Notes: a model not told the origin generated them from the sequence alone. A stretch of 64,000 nucleotides of DNA from UBA937 sp031549725 (GCA_031549725.1 JAVBPH010000046.1:75617-139616), one strand, 5' to 3'. Shown: positions 49,724-58,849, counted from the stretch's first letter. Program-made: numbers and translations.

Positions 49724-51208
49724 ATGTTTCAAATAATGTGTCAGAATTTATTAACATTTTCAGGCCTGTCATTGAGTCTGCTGGGAGTAGCCGCGGGTAT
49801 GTTCATAGGGGCGCTGCCCGGGCTGAGTGCCGCCATGGGCATAGCGCTGCTTCTGCCCATCACCTATTCCATGGATACGAGCAATGCATTCATTTTGCTC
49901 TGCGGAATATATTGCGGAGCGATCTATGGAGGTTCCATAACAGCGATCCTGCTCCGTACACCCGGGACCCCCGCGTCGGGGGCTACGGTACTCGACGGTT
50001 ATGAATTTACAAAGCGGGGAGAAGCGGGAAGAGCCCTGGGAATTTCAACTGTTTCTTCAGGCTTTGGAGGGATTGTTTCAGCAACAGCCCTTATGCTGTT
50101 TGCCCCGCTGCTGGCGGAACTGGCTTTGTCCTTTACTCCGGTGGAAAAAGCCGCATTGGCATTCTTTGGATTGAGTATTATTACCTCCATGATCGGGAAG
50201 GATCCGCTGAAGGGCGCTGTCGCTGCCCTGCTGGGTATGCTGCTGGCTCTTGTAGGTATAGATCCAATCAACGGTCATGCCCGCTTCAATTTCGGATCAT
50301 ATGCATTGTTTAACGGATTTGAACTTGTCCCGGCAATGGTAGGATTGCTGGCTATGAGTCAGGTATATCTGGGTACTGAAACCCTCAACGAAAAGATTGT
50401 GATACAGCAGAAGGTTAAACGGGTCCTTCCCTCCTGGGCGGATCTCAAAACATGTCTTCCGGTTATGGCTATTTCAAGTATCATCGGTACCTGTATCGGT
50501 ATAATTCCGGGAACCGGCGGTGATATTGCATCCTATATCGCTTACAACGAGGCCCGGAGAATATCCAAGCGGAAAGACCAGTTCGGTACCGGTGTCCCCG
50601 AGGGTGTTGCGGCGCCGGAAGCTGCAAACAATGCGGTTACGGGAGGCGCGATGATTCCCATGATGACATTGGGTATCCCCGGCGACGCCGCCACTGCGGT
50701 CATGCTGGGAGCCATGATGCTCCATGGTCTGCAGGCGGGAACCGTATTTTTCAGGAACAACTCGGAGCTGGTATATACAATCTTCGGGGCAATGTTCCTC
50801 GCCAACATACTGTTCGTTGTCCTCGGGTTATTCTGTGTCAGGATTTTTATCAAGGTCGTTTCCGTACGGAAGTGGATATTGAACCCTATAATCATTGTGC
50901 TTTGCGTGATAGGTGCGTTCTGCGTTAACAATAACTTTGCCGATGTGTGGGTCATGCTGGCGTTCAGCCTGCTCGGATACGTCATGGAGAAAGCAAAGAT
51001 CCCGGTATCACCGATGGTCCTTGCCCTGATCCTCGGCAAGACCTTCGAAAGTCAGTTCAGGCTGGGGCTTGTCATGAACTATGGCAATATTGCCGTATTC
51101 TTCACCCGTCCGATAAGCCTGGCGTTCATTATCGTTGGAATGGTTTCGCTGATATTCGGAATCCTCAGGTCCCGCCGGGCAAACCGTGAACAGCCAATTT
51201 CAGGATAA
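49724..51208 (+). CDS. tctA: TctA-type large permease
   Basis: 494 residues, about twelve membrane segments. Two family motifs are clear: GALPGLSAAMGIALLLPITYSM with YGGSITAILLRTPGTPASGATVLDGYEFTKRGEAGRALGIS, and the second-half copy IIGTCIGIIPGTGGDIASYIAYNEARR. It carries the acid across the inner membrane, probably by ion symport. GAGGAGATAGAAGG precedes the ATG. Confidence 0.94.
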   Translation: MFQIMCQNLLTFSGLSLSLLGVAAGMFIGALPGLSAAMGIALLLPITYSMDTSNAFILLCGIYCGAIYGGSITAILLRTPGTPASGATVLDGYEFTKRGEAGRALGISTVSSGFGGIVSATALMLFAPLLAELALSFTPVEKAALAFFGLSIITSMIGKDPLKGAVAALLGMLLALVGIDPINGHARFNFGSYALFNGFELVPAMVGLLAMSQVYLGTETLNEKIVIQQKVKRVLPSWADLKTCLPVMAISSIIGTCIGIIPGTGGDIASYIAYNEARRISKRKDQFGTGVPEGVAAPEAANNAVTGGAMIPMMTLGIPGDAATAVMLGAMMLHGLQAGTVFFRNNSELVYTIFGAMFLANILFVVLGLFCVRIFIKVVSVRKWILNPIIIVLCVIGAFCVNNNFADVWVMLAFSLLGYVMEKAKIPVSPMVLALILGKTFESQFRLGLVMNYGNIAVFFTRPISLAFIIVGMVSLIFGILRSRRANREQPISG

Positions 51209-51219
51209 CTGGAGTATAT

Positions 51220-52224
51220 ATGAAGAAGATTATGAATTCCGCGGACAGCTTCGTTGATGAAGTTCTTGAAGGGATCGCCCTTGCTTATCCCCAGGCTGTC
51301 GAGGTATGCGGCAAAGGCCATAGGATTGTTGTCAGCCGTCATAAAAAACAGAACCAGGTCGCCATAGTGACCGCCGGTGGAAGCGGACACCTGCCGGTAT
51401 TCCTCGGTTATGTGGGCGACGGCCTGCTGGATGGCTGTGCGGTTGGAAATGTATTCGCTTCCCCTTCCGCGGAATGCATGTTTGAAATGATCAAGATGGT
51501 GGACGCCGGCGCGGGGGTTCTCTGCCTTTACGGGAATTACGGCGGCGACAGGATGAATTTCAGTATGGCGGAAGAAATGGCCGATTTCGAAGGCATCAAA
51601 ACCGCGGAAGTCCTGGTCTGTGACGACGTTGCTTCCGCTGCGGCTTCCAATGCGGAAAAACGCAGAGGGGTTGCCGGCATGGTTTACGCCTTCAAGATCG
51701 CAGGAGCCGCTGCTATGGAAGGGAAGTCCCTGGAGGAAGTCAAAAAGATCGCGGAACATGCCCTGGGAGGAATCAGAACCATGGGTGTTGCCCTATCGCC
51801 CTGTATTGTTCCCCAGGTTGGAAAGCCGACTTTTTCTATCGAAGAAGACGAGATCGAAATAGGCATGGGTATTCATGGAGAACCGGGTATAGAGGTCAAA
51901 AAAATGATGCCCGCGGATGATATTGCGGACACCATGGTTTCCAAGCTTCTGGAAGATATTCCTCTGAAAGCCGGGGATGAAATATCGGTTATGGTCAACG
52001 GGCTTGGCGCGACTCCCCTGGAGGAACTATTGATCGTATACCGCAGGATTTTCCGGAGGATGGAACAGCTCGGAGTCAGGGTCTATATGCCGCATATTGG
52101 GGAGTTCGCCACTTCCATGGAAATGGCGGGCTGTTCGGTGACGGTGTGCAGACTGGATGGCCAGCTTAAACAATTGCTTCGTGTACCCTGCAACACGCCG
52201 TTCTATACCAACGCGAATAAGTAG
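51220..52224 (+). CDS. dhaK: DhaK-type dihydroxyacetone (or tetrulose) kinase, sugar-binding subunit
   Basis: 334 residues. TAGGSGHLPVFLGYVGDGLLDGCAVGNVFASPS is the family core, and GMGIHGEPGIEV holds the histidine (His219) that binds the carbonyl of the substrate covalently. It works with DhaL, which binds ADP or ATP. Substrate may be dihydroxyacetone made by the transaldolase-like enzyme, or a related ketotetrose; homologues are known for both. It lies 11 bases after tctA with GGAG upstream. Confidence 0.9.
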   Translation: MKKIMNSADSFVDEVLEGIALAYPQAVEVCGKGHRIVVSRHKKQNQVAIVTAGGSGHLPVFLGYVGDGLLDGCAVGNVFASPSAECMFEMIKMVDAGAGVLCLYGNYGGDRMNFSMAEEMADFEGIKTAEVLVCDDVASAAASNAEKRRGVAGMVYAFKIAGAAAMEGKSLEEVKKIAEHALGGIRTMGVALSPCIVPQVGKPTFSIEEDEIEIGMGIHGEPGIEVKKMMPADDIADTMVSKLLEDIPLKAGDEISVMVNGLGATPLEELLIVYRRIFRRMEQLGVRVYMPHIGEFATSMEMAGCSVTVCRLDGQLKQLLRVPCNTPFYTNANK

Positions 52225-52234
52225 AGGGTTTCAA

Positions 52235-52855
52235 ATGAATATTGAATGTGTCAGAAAATGCTGTGGATCAGTTGCAGCGGTCATGTCCCGGAACAGTGAA
52301 TACCTTTCGGAATTGGACGCCCAATGCGGCGACGGTGACCTGGGGTTAACCATGAAAAACGGCATGGCCGCGGCCGTGGCTGCCCTGGAGACAGATACGG
52401 GAACCGACCTTGGCCAGGCATTTTTTGCCATGTCCCGGGCCTTTAATACCGCAGCGCCATCCACCCTGGGGACCATCATCTCCTTCGGGATGATGGGAAT
52501 GGCCCGCAGCCTGAAAGGACAAACCGGGACGGACATAAAAGGCTTCGCGGATGCCCTGCAAAACGGCCTGGAAACAATCATGGAAAAAGCAGGGTCAAAA
52601 GAAAACGAGCGGACCATACTGGATTCCCTTATTCCGGCCACCAGGGCGCTTTATAACCACGCGGATGAAGGTTGGACCGCTGCATTCGCATCCGCATTGC
52701 AGGCAGCGCAGGAAGGAGTCGGGAAAACGAAAACCATGGTTCCGGTCCATGGCAGGGCCGCATACTACGGGGAAAAACTTCTGGGAAAAATAGACGGCGG
52801 AGCCTACGCGGGTATGCTGATTTTTCAGGGAATCTCTGATATGATGAATTGTTAG
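52235..52855 (+). CDS. dhaL: DhaL-type nucleotide-binding kinase subunit
   Basis: 206 residues. ELDAQCGDGDLGLTM holds the metal-nucleotide aspartates (Asp28, Asp33, Asp35), followed by FNTAAPSTLGTI and VPVHGRAAYYGEKLLGKIDGGAYAGM. No dhaM (phosphotransfer) gene is in the operon, so either ATP is the donor or a PTS component is encoded elsewhere. ATG 52235 starts 10 bases after the dhaK stop; the frame back to 52157 overlaps dhaK and is rejected. Confidence 0.9.
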   Translation: MNIECVRKCCGSVAAVMSRNSEYLSELDAQCGDGDLGLTMKNGMAAAVAALETDTGTDLGQAFFAMSRAFNTAAPSTLGTIISFGMMGMARSLKGQTGTDIKGFADALQNGLETIMEKAGSKENERTILDSLIPATRALYNHADEGWTAAFASALQAAQEGVGKTKTMVPVHGRAAYYGEKLLGKIDGGAYAGMLIFQGISDMMNC

Positions 52856-52911
52856 TTTAAAATTCCGGCAGCAAATGAACGATGGACAACTTTTTATAGG
52901 CGGTGTTGCAT

Positions 52912-53619
52912 ATGCAGGATAAGTACAAATCGACTCTGAATTCAATAAAATTTGAAGAAACCCAGAAGGCTTCGAATCTTTTGGCTGAAAGGATCAAGAA
53001 TTTGATTGTTTCTGAACAGCTGCCGCCTAAATACATATTCCCCAGCGAAAATGACTTTTGTGCACAGCTGGGGGTAGGCAGGAGCACATTACGGGAAGCC
53101 TACAAGGAACTGGAATCCTTTGGATTCATTACCAGGACAAAACGGGGAACCTATGTGAACGATTCATCGGACATCGTTAAATCGGTTCCTTTTGGTACCA
53201 GTGTGCAGATGTCGGCTTTTGACGATATCCTGGAATTCCGCGTCATGTTTGAATCGGAACTCGCTTCCCTCGCTGCCGAAAGGGCCGACGCGGATAATAT
53301 CGAGGCGATGCGTAAATGTTTTGAGGGAATGAAAAACTCATCCGATCTCAAGGAACTGACCGACCACGATACCCAGTTCCACCTGGAAGTGGCCCGGGCA
53401 TCAAAGAACAAGCTGTTTACCAACACCATGCTGATGGTGATAGATACCTTCCATGACTGTGTCTACAATGCATTCCAGATCGATACCATGGAAAATATCA
53501 GGCAGGCTATCAAATACCATGAGAAAATTCTGGACGCGATCATTGCCAAAGATTCAAAATTGGCCCATAAGCTCATGCGCCAGCATGTGATGAATGTGCA
53601 TAACCGGGTAACAAAGTAA
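52912..53619 (+). CDS. GntR-family regulator, FadR/FCD subfamily
   Basis: 235 residues. The N-terminal winged helix (LLAERIKNLIVSEQLPPKYIFPSENDFCAQLGVGRSTLREAYKELESFGFI) is followed by a helical FCD effector domain with typical metal ligands (DTQFHLEVA, KYHEKIL, MRQHV). It is the last gene of the operon and the likely regulator, probably responding to the imported or derived acid. ATG 52912 has AGGCGGTG upstream at a good distance; an earlier GTG at 52903 is less likely. Confidence 0.9.
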   Translation: MQDKYKSTLNSIKFEETQKASNLLAERIKNLIVSEQLPPKYIFPSENDFCAQLGVGRSTLREAYKELESFGFITRTKRGTYVNDSSDIVKSVPFGTSVQMSAFDDILEFRVMFESELASLAAERADADNIEAMRKCFEGMKNSSDLKELTDHDTQFHLEVARASKNKLFTNTMLMVIDTFHDCVYNAFQIDTMENIRQAIKYHEKILDAIIAKDSKLAHKLMRQHVMNVHNRVTK

Positions 53620-53676
53620 AACTTTGTGACTGGATACCAGCCCGGCGGGAAAACCATCAGGCTGGTATTCAATTAT

Positions 53677-53712
53677 GGGAACTTCTAAAAACCGAAGTTT
53701 TTAGAGGTGCCC
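53677..53712. repeat. Family D hairpin repeat, third copy
   Basis: GGGAACTTCTAAAAAC pairs with GTTTTTAGAGGTGCCC with two G-T or mismatched positions. It supplies the stop codon of the minus-strand MFS gene (53701-53703) and follows the GntR gene on the plus strand. Confidence 0.85.
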
Positions 53713-54960
53713 GTATGTAATTTGATGGTCACTGTGTCTTACCCCGGGAACCGCAACACAGAGGACCGCAATACCGCAGATAAGCAGTCCTGAAATAAAG
53801 AACCACCGGGAAACCCCCACAATCTCCGCGAAAAGACCCGCTATCCCAAGTCCCACAGGACCGGCCAGGGACATAAGGCTTCCCGAAAGGGAGAAAACCC
53901 TTCCCAGGTATTCCGGGGCAATCCTTGTCTGGAACAGCGCCATCATTGGTCCGTTGAAAAAGGGAGCTGAAAATCCCATGGGAACACAGAGGACCGCAAA
54001 ATAAACGTACCCCCCAGGTCCCAGCAGCCCCGAAGCGGTCAGGATAATTCCCATAAGGGCCACCGCAAAGGTCATGGAAACCATCCGGTTTTTAAAGCCG
54101 CCCCAGATTCCCAGGACCATGGATCCCAGGAGCATCCCCGCGGCGTAAAGGGTTTCGGTGAGTCCCGCGTGCCACTGGGTACCGCCAAACCAGGAAAGGC
54201 TCATCAGGGGGAAGAGGCTGCTGATAGGTATAAAAATCAGGGAAAAAAGAGTACAGATAATAATCAATCCCATGAGGCCGCTTTCCCTGATAATGGTAAG
54301 TCCGTCCTTTAGTTCCCGGAGAAAATGGTTAATCACTTCCCGGGGGGATTGTTTTTCCGGTGATTCCGGGGTTCTGGGGATTTTTGGGATTTCCGCAATC
54401 ATCAGGGCCGCCAGGGCAATAAACGCTCCGGCCACATCCAGGGCGATCATCATATTGATATCCCATATGCCGTACAGGAACGCGGATACCATGGGACAGA
54501 TAAGCCAGACCCCGGATTGGATTGCCTGGGAGTAGCCCGCACACCGGGTTAACTCTTCCTCCGGGACAATCAGGGGCGTTACGGCCTGCATGGATGGACT
54601 GTGAAAGGCGGTTGCCCCGGACCTGACCAGCAGTACCCCCATGATAAGCGGGATAGGCAGGGGGCCATAGAACCCGGCTACCACCAGGATAAGACTTACC
54701 CCGGCGACAACCATGTCCGAGACAATCATAATCATTTTCCGGTCATACCGGTCAATGAACACCCCGATAAAGGGGCCCAGCAAAGCCTGGGGAAGAAAGG
54801 CCATTATGCCAGCCAGGGCAAGCATTGCCGGAGAGTTGGTCACTGCGGTGATATACCAGATGATTGCAAACTGGGTAATTCCGCTGGACAAAAGCGAAAA
54901 AGCCTGTCCAGCCCAAATAGTGAAAAAATTCCTTTTCCAGGAATGTTTAGTATATTTCAT
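53701..54960 (-). CDS. MFS efflux transporter, MefA-like
   Basis: 419 residues, twelve membrane segments. It starts NFFTIWAGQAFSLLSSGITQFAIIWYI and has GPFIGVFIDRYDRKMIMIVSDMVVAG, the loop 2-3 signature of macrolide-efflux-type exporters. A second-half motif region includes GFSAPFFNGPMMALFQTRIAPEYLGRVFSLSGSLMSLAGPVGL. It exports a drug or small metabolite by proton exchange; specificity is not readable. AAGGA is about 7 bases upstream of the ATG, and a 19-bp palindrome lies just beyond it. Confidence 0.9.
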   Translation of the reverse strand: MKYTKHSWKRNFFTIWAGQAFSLLSSGITQFAIIWYITAVTNSPAMLALAGIMAFLPQALLGPFIGVFIDRYDRKMIMIVSDMVVAGVSLILVVAGFYGPLPIPLIMGVLLVRSGATAFHSPSMQAVTPLIVPEEELTRCAGYSQAIQSGVWLICPMVSAFLYGIWDINMMIALDVAGAFIALAALMIAEIPKIPRTPESPEKQSPREVINHFLRELKDGLTIIRESGLMGLIIICTLFSLIFIPISSLFPLMSLSWFGGTQWHAGLTETLYAAGMLLGSMVLGIWGGFKNRMVSMTFAVALMGIILTASGLLGPGGYVYFAVLCVPMGFSAPFFNGPMMALFQTRIAPEYLGRVFSLSGSLMSLAGPVGLGIAGLFAEIVGVSRWFFISGLLICGIAVLCVAVPGVRHSDHQITYGHL

Positions 54961-54974
54961 AGAAAATCCTTGAA

Positions 54975-54993
54975 GTCCCTGTTTTACAGGGAC
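54975..54993. promoter_or_regulatory. Palindrome in the leader of the MFS gene
   Basis: GTCCCTGT and ACAGGGAC are perfect 8-bp arms around TTT, 15 bp upstream of the ATG and next to the ribosome-binding site. It could be an operator or a hairpin affecting translation. Confidence 0.5.
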
Positions 54994-55146
54994 GGCTGCA
55001 TATTGAATTAAATGAGAACCGGTTCACCATTGATATGACCGGTCCCAATGGGAGAGATAATTATTATGCTGTTCTGTTTGGAACGGAAACGGCTTGGCGG
55101 ATTACCAGATTCTTCCCTGGTGTACTAACATCATAGTATTTCCCCT

Positions 55147-56025
55147 TTACTCTTCATCATCGTCATCGTAACCGATGTCACTGTCGTCAAAGTCATCTTC
55201 GAAGGATTCTTCGTCATCATAATCGTCATCGTATTCATCGGAATAATAATCTTCGTCGTCATCATCGTCGTATTGCCTGTCGTCCTGGTTGTCATCATCC
55301 TCATCATACACGGGATCATCGGATCCGAACATTACTTCCATCATATTATAGAGGGAATCGTTTAATAGGTCCAGTTTTGACTCAAGCCTGTCCAGGATAA
55401 TCAGGTCTTTTTTTTCATTCCATAGATGGGAAATATCGGTCCTGGTATCTTCAATGGTGTCCGGAAGATTGCCCGAGGATTCCAGGTATTGGAGTACATA
55501 GTTAAACAGGGATGTGCTCCGGACATAAAATTCCGCATTATCATCGGTATCAAGATGAAGAACCACACTGCACTGGTCCCCTGCCAGGACCGGCCAGAGA
55601 ATGGGCAGTTCGTCCCCGCCCAACTGGGGCAGATCGATCAGGGGCGGCAATTCGCCGGCCTGTTCCAGGAATACCTTTCTCCCCCGGCGGGAATCCGGTT
55701 CTTCCCCGGAAAGATCGCTTACTATTTCTATCAGAATATCCGTTGTAAATAAGGCACCCTTGGAAGCCTCCCCCAGCAGGGGAAACTCATTATCGTCCGG
55801 GGCAAGGGTGAGGAATTCGTCAAAACTCAGGAGCAGCTGGGCGTCCCAGGGCAGGGGAACGGAACCTTCTTCGGATATGTTTCTTGGAACCCGGATGGCT
55901 TTTATTTTATTTGCAGGCATGGGCTTGGCGGTGAGCTGCAGCTTTTCGTACAGCCCGGTAAGTTCTTTTTGGGTTTTTTCCCAGAGCTTTTTCTGTTCAG
56001 CCGTAAGATTTTCCAATAATTCCAT
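55147..56025 (-). CDS. Protein with strongly acidic C-terminal tail, unknown function
   Basis: 292 residues. The first 225 are an ordinary globular domain (MELLENLTAEQKKLWEKTQKELTGLYEKLQ, a helical start, then SVPLPWDAQLLLSFDEFLTLAPDDNEFPLLG). The last 65 or so are almost all Asp, Glu and Tyr. Such tails often mimic DNA or bind cations or basic proteins, but nothing specific can be said. ATG 56025 has GGGAGG 5 bases upstream. The tail is encoded by a low-complexity run of GAT/GAC/GAA, prone to length change. Confidence 0.6.
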   Translation of the reverse strand: MELLENLTAEQKKLWEKTQKELTGLYEKLQLTAKPMPANKIKAIRVPRNISEEGSVPLPWDAQLLLSFDEFLTLAPDDNEFPLLGEASKGALFTTDILIEIVSDLSGEEPDSRRGRKVFLEQAGELPPLIDLPQLGGDELPILWPVLAGDQCSVVLHLDTDDNAEFYVRSTSLFNYVLQYLESSGNLPDTIEDTRTDISHLWNEKKDLIILDRLESKLDLLNDSLYNMMEVMFGSDDPVYDEDDDNQDDRQYDDDDDEDYYSDEYDDDYDDEESFEDDFDDSDIGYDDDDEE

Positions 56026-56118
56026 ATAAACCTCCCACCGGGTTTTCACCGCAGACCCCGGATTTTATGAAACCCCGGTCTGCCGCCAAGAAGGATTCAA
56101 AAAAACCTTCCAGCCGGA

Positions 56119-56928
56119 TTACAATTCATCCGCCGGGGTTATGTTATCCTTCTCAATATCCTTAAAGTAACGAACGGTACCTACTTTTAATTCATCCGTG
56201 GCTGCATCATCGCAGACAATAATTGCCTTGGGGTGAAGCTGGAGGCACGAGATGGTCCACATATGGTTTACCCCGTTTTCAATGCATTCCTTCAAGGCCC
56301 GGGCTTTCCCGTAACCGCTGGCCAGGATCAGGACCTCCCGGGCGTCCATGATGGTTCCCACTCCCACGGTAAGCGCAGTAGACGGAACATTGTTTATATC
56401 ACCGTCAAAAAAACGGGAATTGGCAATCCTGGTATCCATGGTAAGGGTTTTCATCCTGGTTCTGGAACGCAGGGACGATCCGGGTTCATTAAACGCCACA
56501 TGCCCGTCAGCACCAATCCCGCCCATGAACAAATCGATTCCCCCGTAGGATGCGATTTTTTCTTCATAATCAATGCATTCCTTTTTCGGGTCCCTGGCCA
56601 TACCATTTAAAATATTTACATTTTTTTTCTCAATATCAATATAATTGAAAAAATTGTCCCACATAAAGTAATGGTAACTCTGGGGATGATTTTCCGGAAG
56701 TCCAATATATTCATCCATATTAAATGTAACCACATGGGCAAAGGAAACTTTTCCGGTTTTGTTAAGTTTTACCAGTTCCCGGTATACCCCCAGCGGGGTT
56801 GACCCCGTGGGAAGTCCAAGGACGAAAGGCTTGTCAGGGCTGGGATTAAAATCATTGATCCGTTTTGCAATGTGCCAGGCAGCCCAACGGCTTAACTTAT
56901 GATAATCTTCATGAATAACTAGACGCAT
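56119..56928 (-). CDS. nagB: Glucosamine-6-phosphate deaminase
   Basis: 269 residues, the standard length. It converts glucosamine-6-phosphate to fructose-6-phosphate and ammonia. Visible: GLPTGSTPLGVYRELV (phosphate loop), FNMDEYIGL (catalytic Asp), MGGIGADGHVAFNEPGSSL (Asp and His of the active site). ATG 56928 has GGAGG 6 bases upstream; the start at 56958 has none. It follows nagA by 71 bases and is co-transcribed. Confidence 0.96.
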   Translation of the reverse strand: MRLVIHEDYHKLSRWAAWHIAKRINDFNPSPDKPFVLGLPTGSTPLGVYRELVKLNKTGKVSFAHVVTFNMDEYIGLPENHPQSYHYFMWDNFFNYIDIEKKNVNILNGMARDPKKECIDYEEKIASYGGIDLFMGGIGADGHVAFNEPGSSLRSRTRMKTLTMDTRIANSRFFDGDINNVPSTALTVGVGTIMDAREVLILASGYGKARALKECIENGVNHMWTISCLQLHPKAIIVCDDAATDELKVGTVRYFKDIEKDNITPADEL

Positions 56929-56999
56929 ATATCCTCCAAAAATGGTGTTAATAAACAAAACAAATCCAGACCCGGTTCCCAGGATTAAAACTTTCCTGT

Positions 57000-58169
57000 T
57001 TACAGAATGTTCTTCTTGAGTACTCCCCCCACAACAGTGGCAAGGATATCAAAATCCCTGTTAAATACCACCAGGTCCGCATCGAAACCCGGAACAATAT
57101 TTCCTTTCCTGGAAAAACGCATTACCTGGGAGGGATTCGTACTGGCGGCTTTTACGGCTTCTTCCAGGCTGAATCCGTAATTGACCAGATTTTTGACCCC
57201 CCGGATCATGGTTAAACCCGACCCGGCGATAACATCATCTATAGTACGGTGAAATGCGCCATCGTGGAAACTGACTTCTTCACCATTTGCAAAGAAGGGC
57301 CCCTTGGGCTGTTCGGTCGGTTTAAGTCCATCCGTAACCAGAACTATTTTATCGGCGGGTTTGTCCCTTTTCAGCAGGCGGATCACGTCGGGGTGGACAT
57401 GGAAACCGTCGGCGATAATTTCACAGGACATTTCCGGATGAATCAGGATTGCCCCCACCGCGTTGGGGTTCCGGTGGTCCAGTTTACTCATGGCATTAAA
57501 TATATGGGTTGCATGGAGGATGCCCACCTGCATTCCCTCCACCATGTTTTCATAATTTGCATTGGTATGGCCCGCCTGGAGTACGATCCCCTTTTTAATG
57601 CAGAAAAGGGCCAGTTCCCGCATGTTTTTTAACTCCGGGGCAACGGTCATGTTAACAATGTGGCCGTTGGAGGCCTCCCAAAGCTGTTCCATGAGGTTGA
57701 TATCCACCGGACTGAGGGTGCTGGGTTTCTGAACCCCCAGCCGTTCCGGAGAAATGAAGGGACCCTCCAGGTGGAGCCCCATGATTTTTGCCCCGGATTC
57801 CTTCCCAATGGCAGCGGAAACGTTTGATACGGCTTCCAGCATCTCCTTAGGTTCCGAAGGGTAGAGGGTGGGGTTGAATGCGGTTACCCCGTATTTTGCC
57901 AGCAGCCTGGACATTTCAATCACCGAGTCGGTGGATGCATCATCCGTGCCAAAACCGCCGAAGCCGTGGATATGGGTATCAATAAAACCCGGGGCGATGT
58001 ATGCCTCACCCACGTCGATAATCTGAACATCCGCGCTGAAACGTTTCTGTTCAAACCGGCGTTTGGAAAAAACATCCGCCACCATACCGCCTTCAATGAG
58101 AACTGCGCAATGTTCCATAACCGCAAAACCGGTCATTACTGTTCCGTTGTAAAGGCATATCGGGGTCAT
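57000..58169 (-). CDS. nagA: N-acetylglucosamine-6-phosphate deacetylase
   Basis: 389 residues. It removes acetate from GlcNAc-6-phosphate before NagB acts. Amidohydrolase features: APGFIDTHIHGFGGFGTDDAS, GLHLEGPFISPERLG with the metal glutamate, QAGHTNANYENM, ATHIFNAMSKLDHRNPNAVGA and VLVTDGLKPT with the catalytic aspartate. All key residues are present. AAGGAG is 7 bases upstream of the ATG. First gene of the nag operon; no nag transporter or regulator is next to it. Confidence 0.96.
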   Translation of the reverse strand: MTPICLYNGTVMTGFAVMEHCAVLIEGGMVADVFSKRRFEQKRFSADVQIIDVGEAYIAPGFIDTHIHGFGGFGTDDASTDSVIEMSRLLAKYGVTAFNPTLYPSEPKEMLEAVSNVSAAIGKESGAKIMGLHLEGPFISPERLGVQKPSTLSPVDINLMEQLWEASNGHIVNMTVAPELKNMRELALFCIKKGIVLQAGHTNANYENMVEGMQVGILHATHIFNAMSKLDHRNPNAVGAILIHPEMSCEIIADGFHVHPDVIRLLKRDKPADKIVLVTDGLKPTEQPKGPFFANGEEVSFHDGAFHRTIDDVIAGSGLTMIRGVKNLVNYGFSLEEAVKAASTNPSQVMRFSRKGNIVPGFDADLVVFNRDFDILATVVGGVLKKNIL

Positions 58170-58318
58170 GTTAACTCCTTGATGGGGATAATATCAGTAT
58201 TTCCCTATAAAATAATAGTAAAAAACTAGGAAAAATACAAAAAGAAATACGTTAAATGGAGTTTTTTACAGATGTATGTTAAATATGTATTATTCTGTAT
58301 CAAATTGCATAAACATTA

Positions 58319-58340
58319 AAGGCTCCCGGACGGGAGCCTT
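58319..58340 (-). terminator. Hairpin after the TM2-type gene
   Basis: AAGGCTCCCG and CGGGAGCCTT are perfect arms around two bases, 9 bases after the stop of the small membrane-protein gene on the minus strand. Confidence 0.6.
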
Positions 58341-58349
58341 GAACCGGCA

Positions 58350-58562
58350 TTATGCCAGGAAAGTTATATCCTTTTTCGTAATCATGGTATATATATCAAT
58401 AATCCAACCGATAAAACAGAGCCCGCTGGTAAGAATCCAGATGATACCAATTATGACTTTTCCCCTGAGAATCCTGTTGATTCCCTGCCAGAGCGGGTCA
58501 ATAAGGATTGTGAGAATCAGATTGATGGTCCAATCCATTGAATCGATTTGTGTTTTTGCCAT
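58350..58562 (-). CDS. TM2-domain small membrane protein
   Basis: 70 residues with two hydrophobic segments. The second part (GKVIIGIIWILTSGLCFIGWIIDIYTMI) has the G-x-D pattern of the TM2 domain, where two helices are joined by a short polar turn. Function of bacterial TM2 proteins is not settled. AAGGAG lies about 6 bases upstream of the ATG. Confidence 0.75.
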   Translation of the reverse strand: MAKTQIDSMDWTINLILTILIDPLWQGINRILRGKVIIGIIWILTSGLCFIGWIIDIYTMITKKDITFLA

Positions 58563-58849
58563 AAATTACTCCTTTTATGCAAATATATTTCTAAACATTT
58601 TTTTAGATTTTTACTGTTCTGTCAAGGTACGGTCATGGTAATAATCTTAGGAAGATGTTAATTCTCCGGCATTTTCTCTGTTAAATACATTCTGCGATTA
58701 TTTAAAGCATTTTAATTTTTGTTTTTTTTTTATCCTGATGGAAATATATGTCAAAAAACACGGTAAAAAATGACATAATATTACATAAAATGATAAAATA
58801 TTCAAATAAATAGCAAATAATGAAATTTATTAAAAAATAAAGAAAAAAC
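58563..58849. other. AT-rich gap, no gene seen
   Basis: Very AT-rich DNA leading to the promoter at 58850. A minus-strand frame (58702-58959) is a low-complexity hydrophobic translation and is rejected. Confidence 0.5.

Noticed and set aside
55131..55319. Met/Thr-rich minus-strand frame
   Set aside because: An out-of-frame reading of the GAT/GAC/GAA run that encodes the acidic tail.
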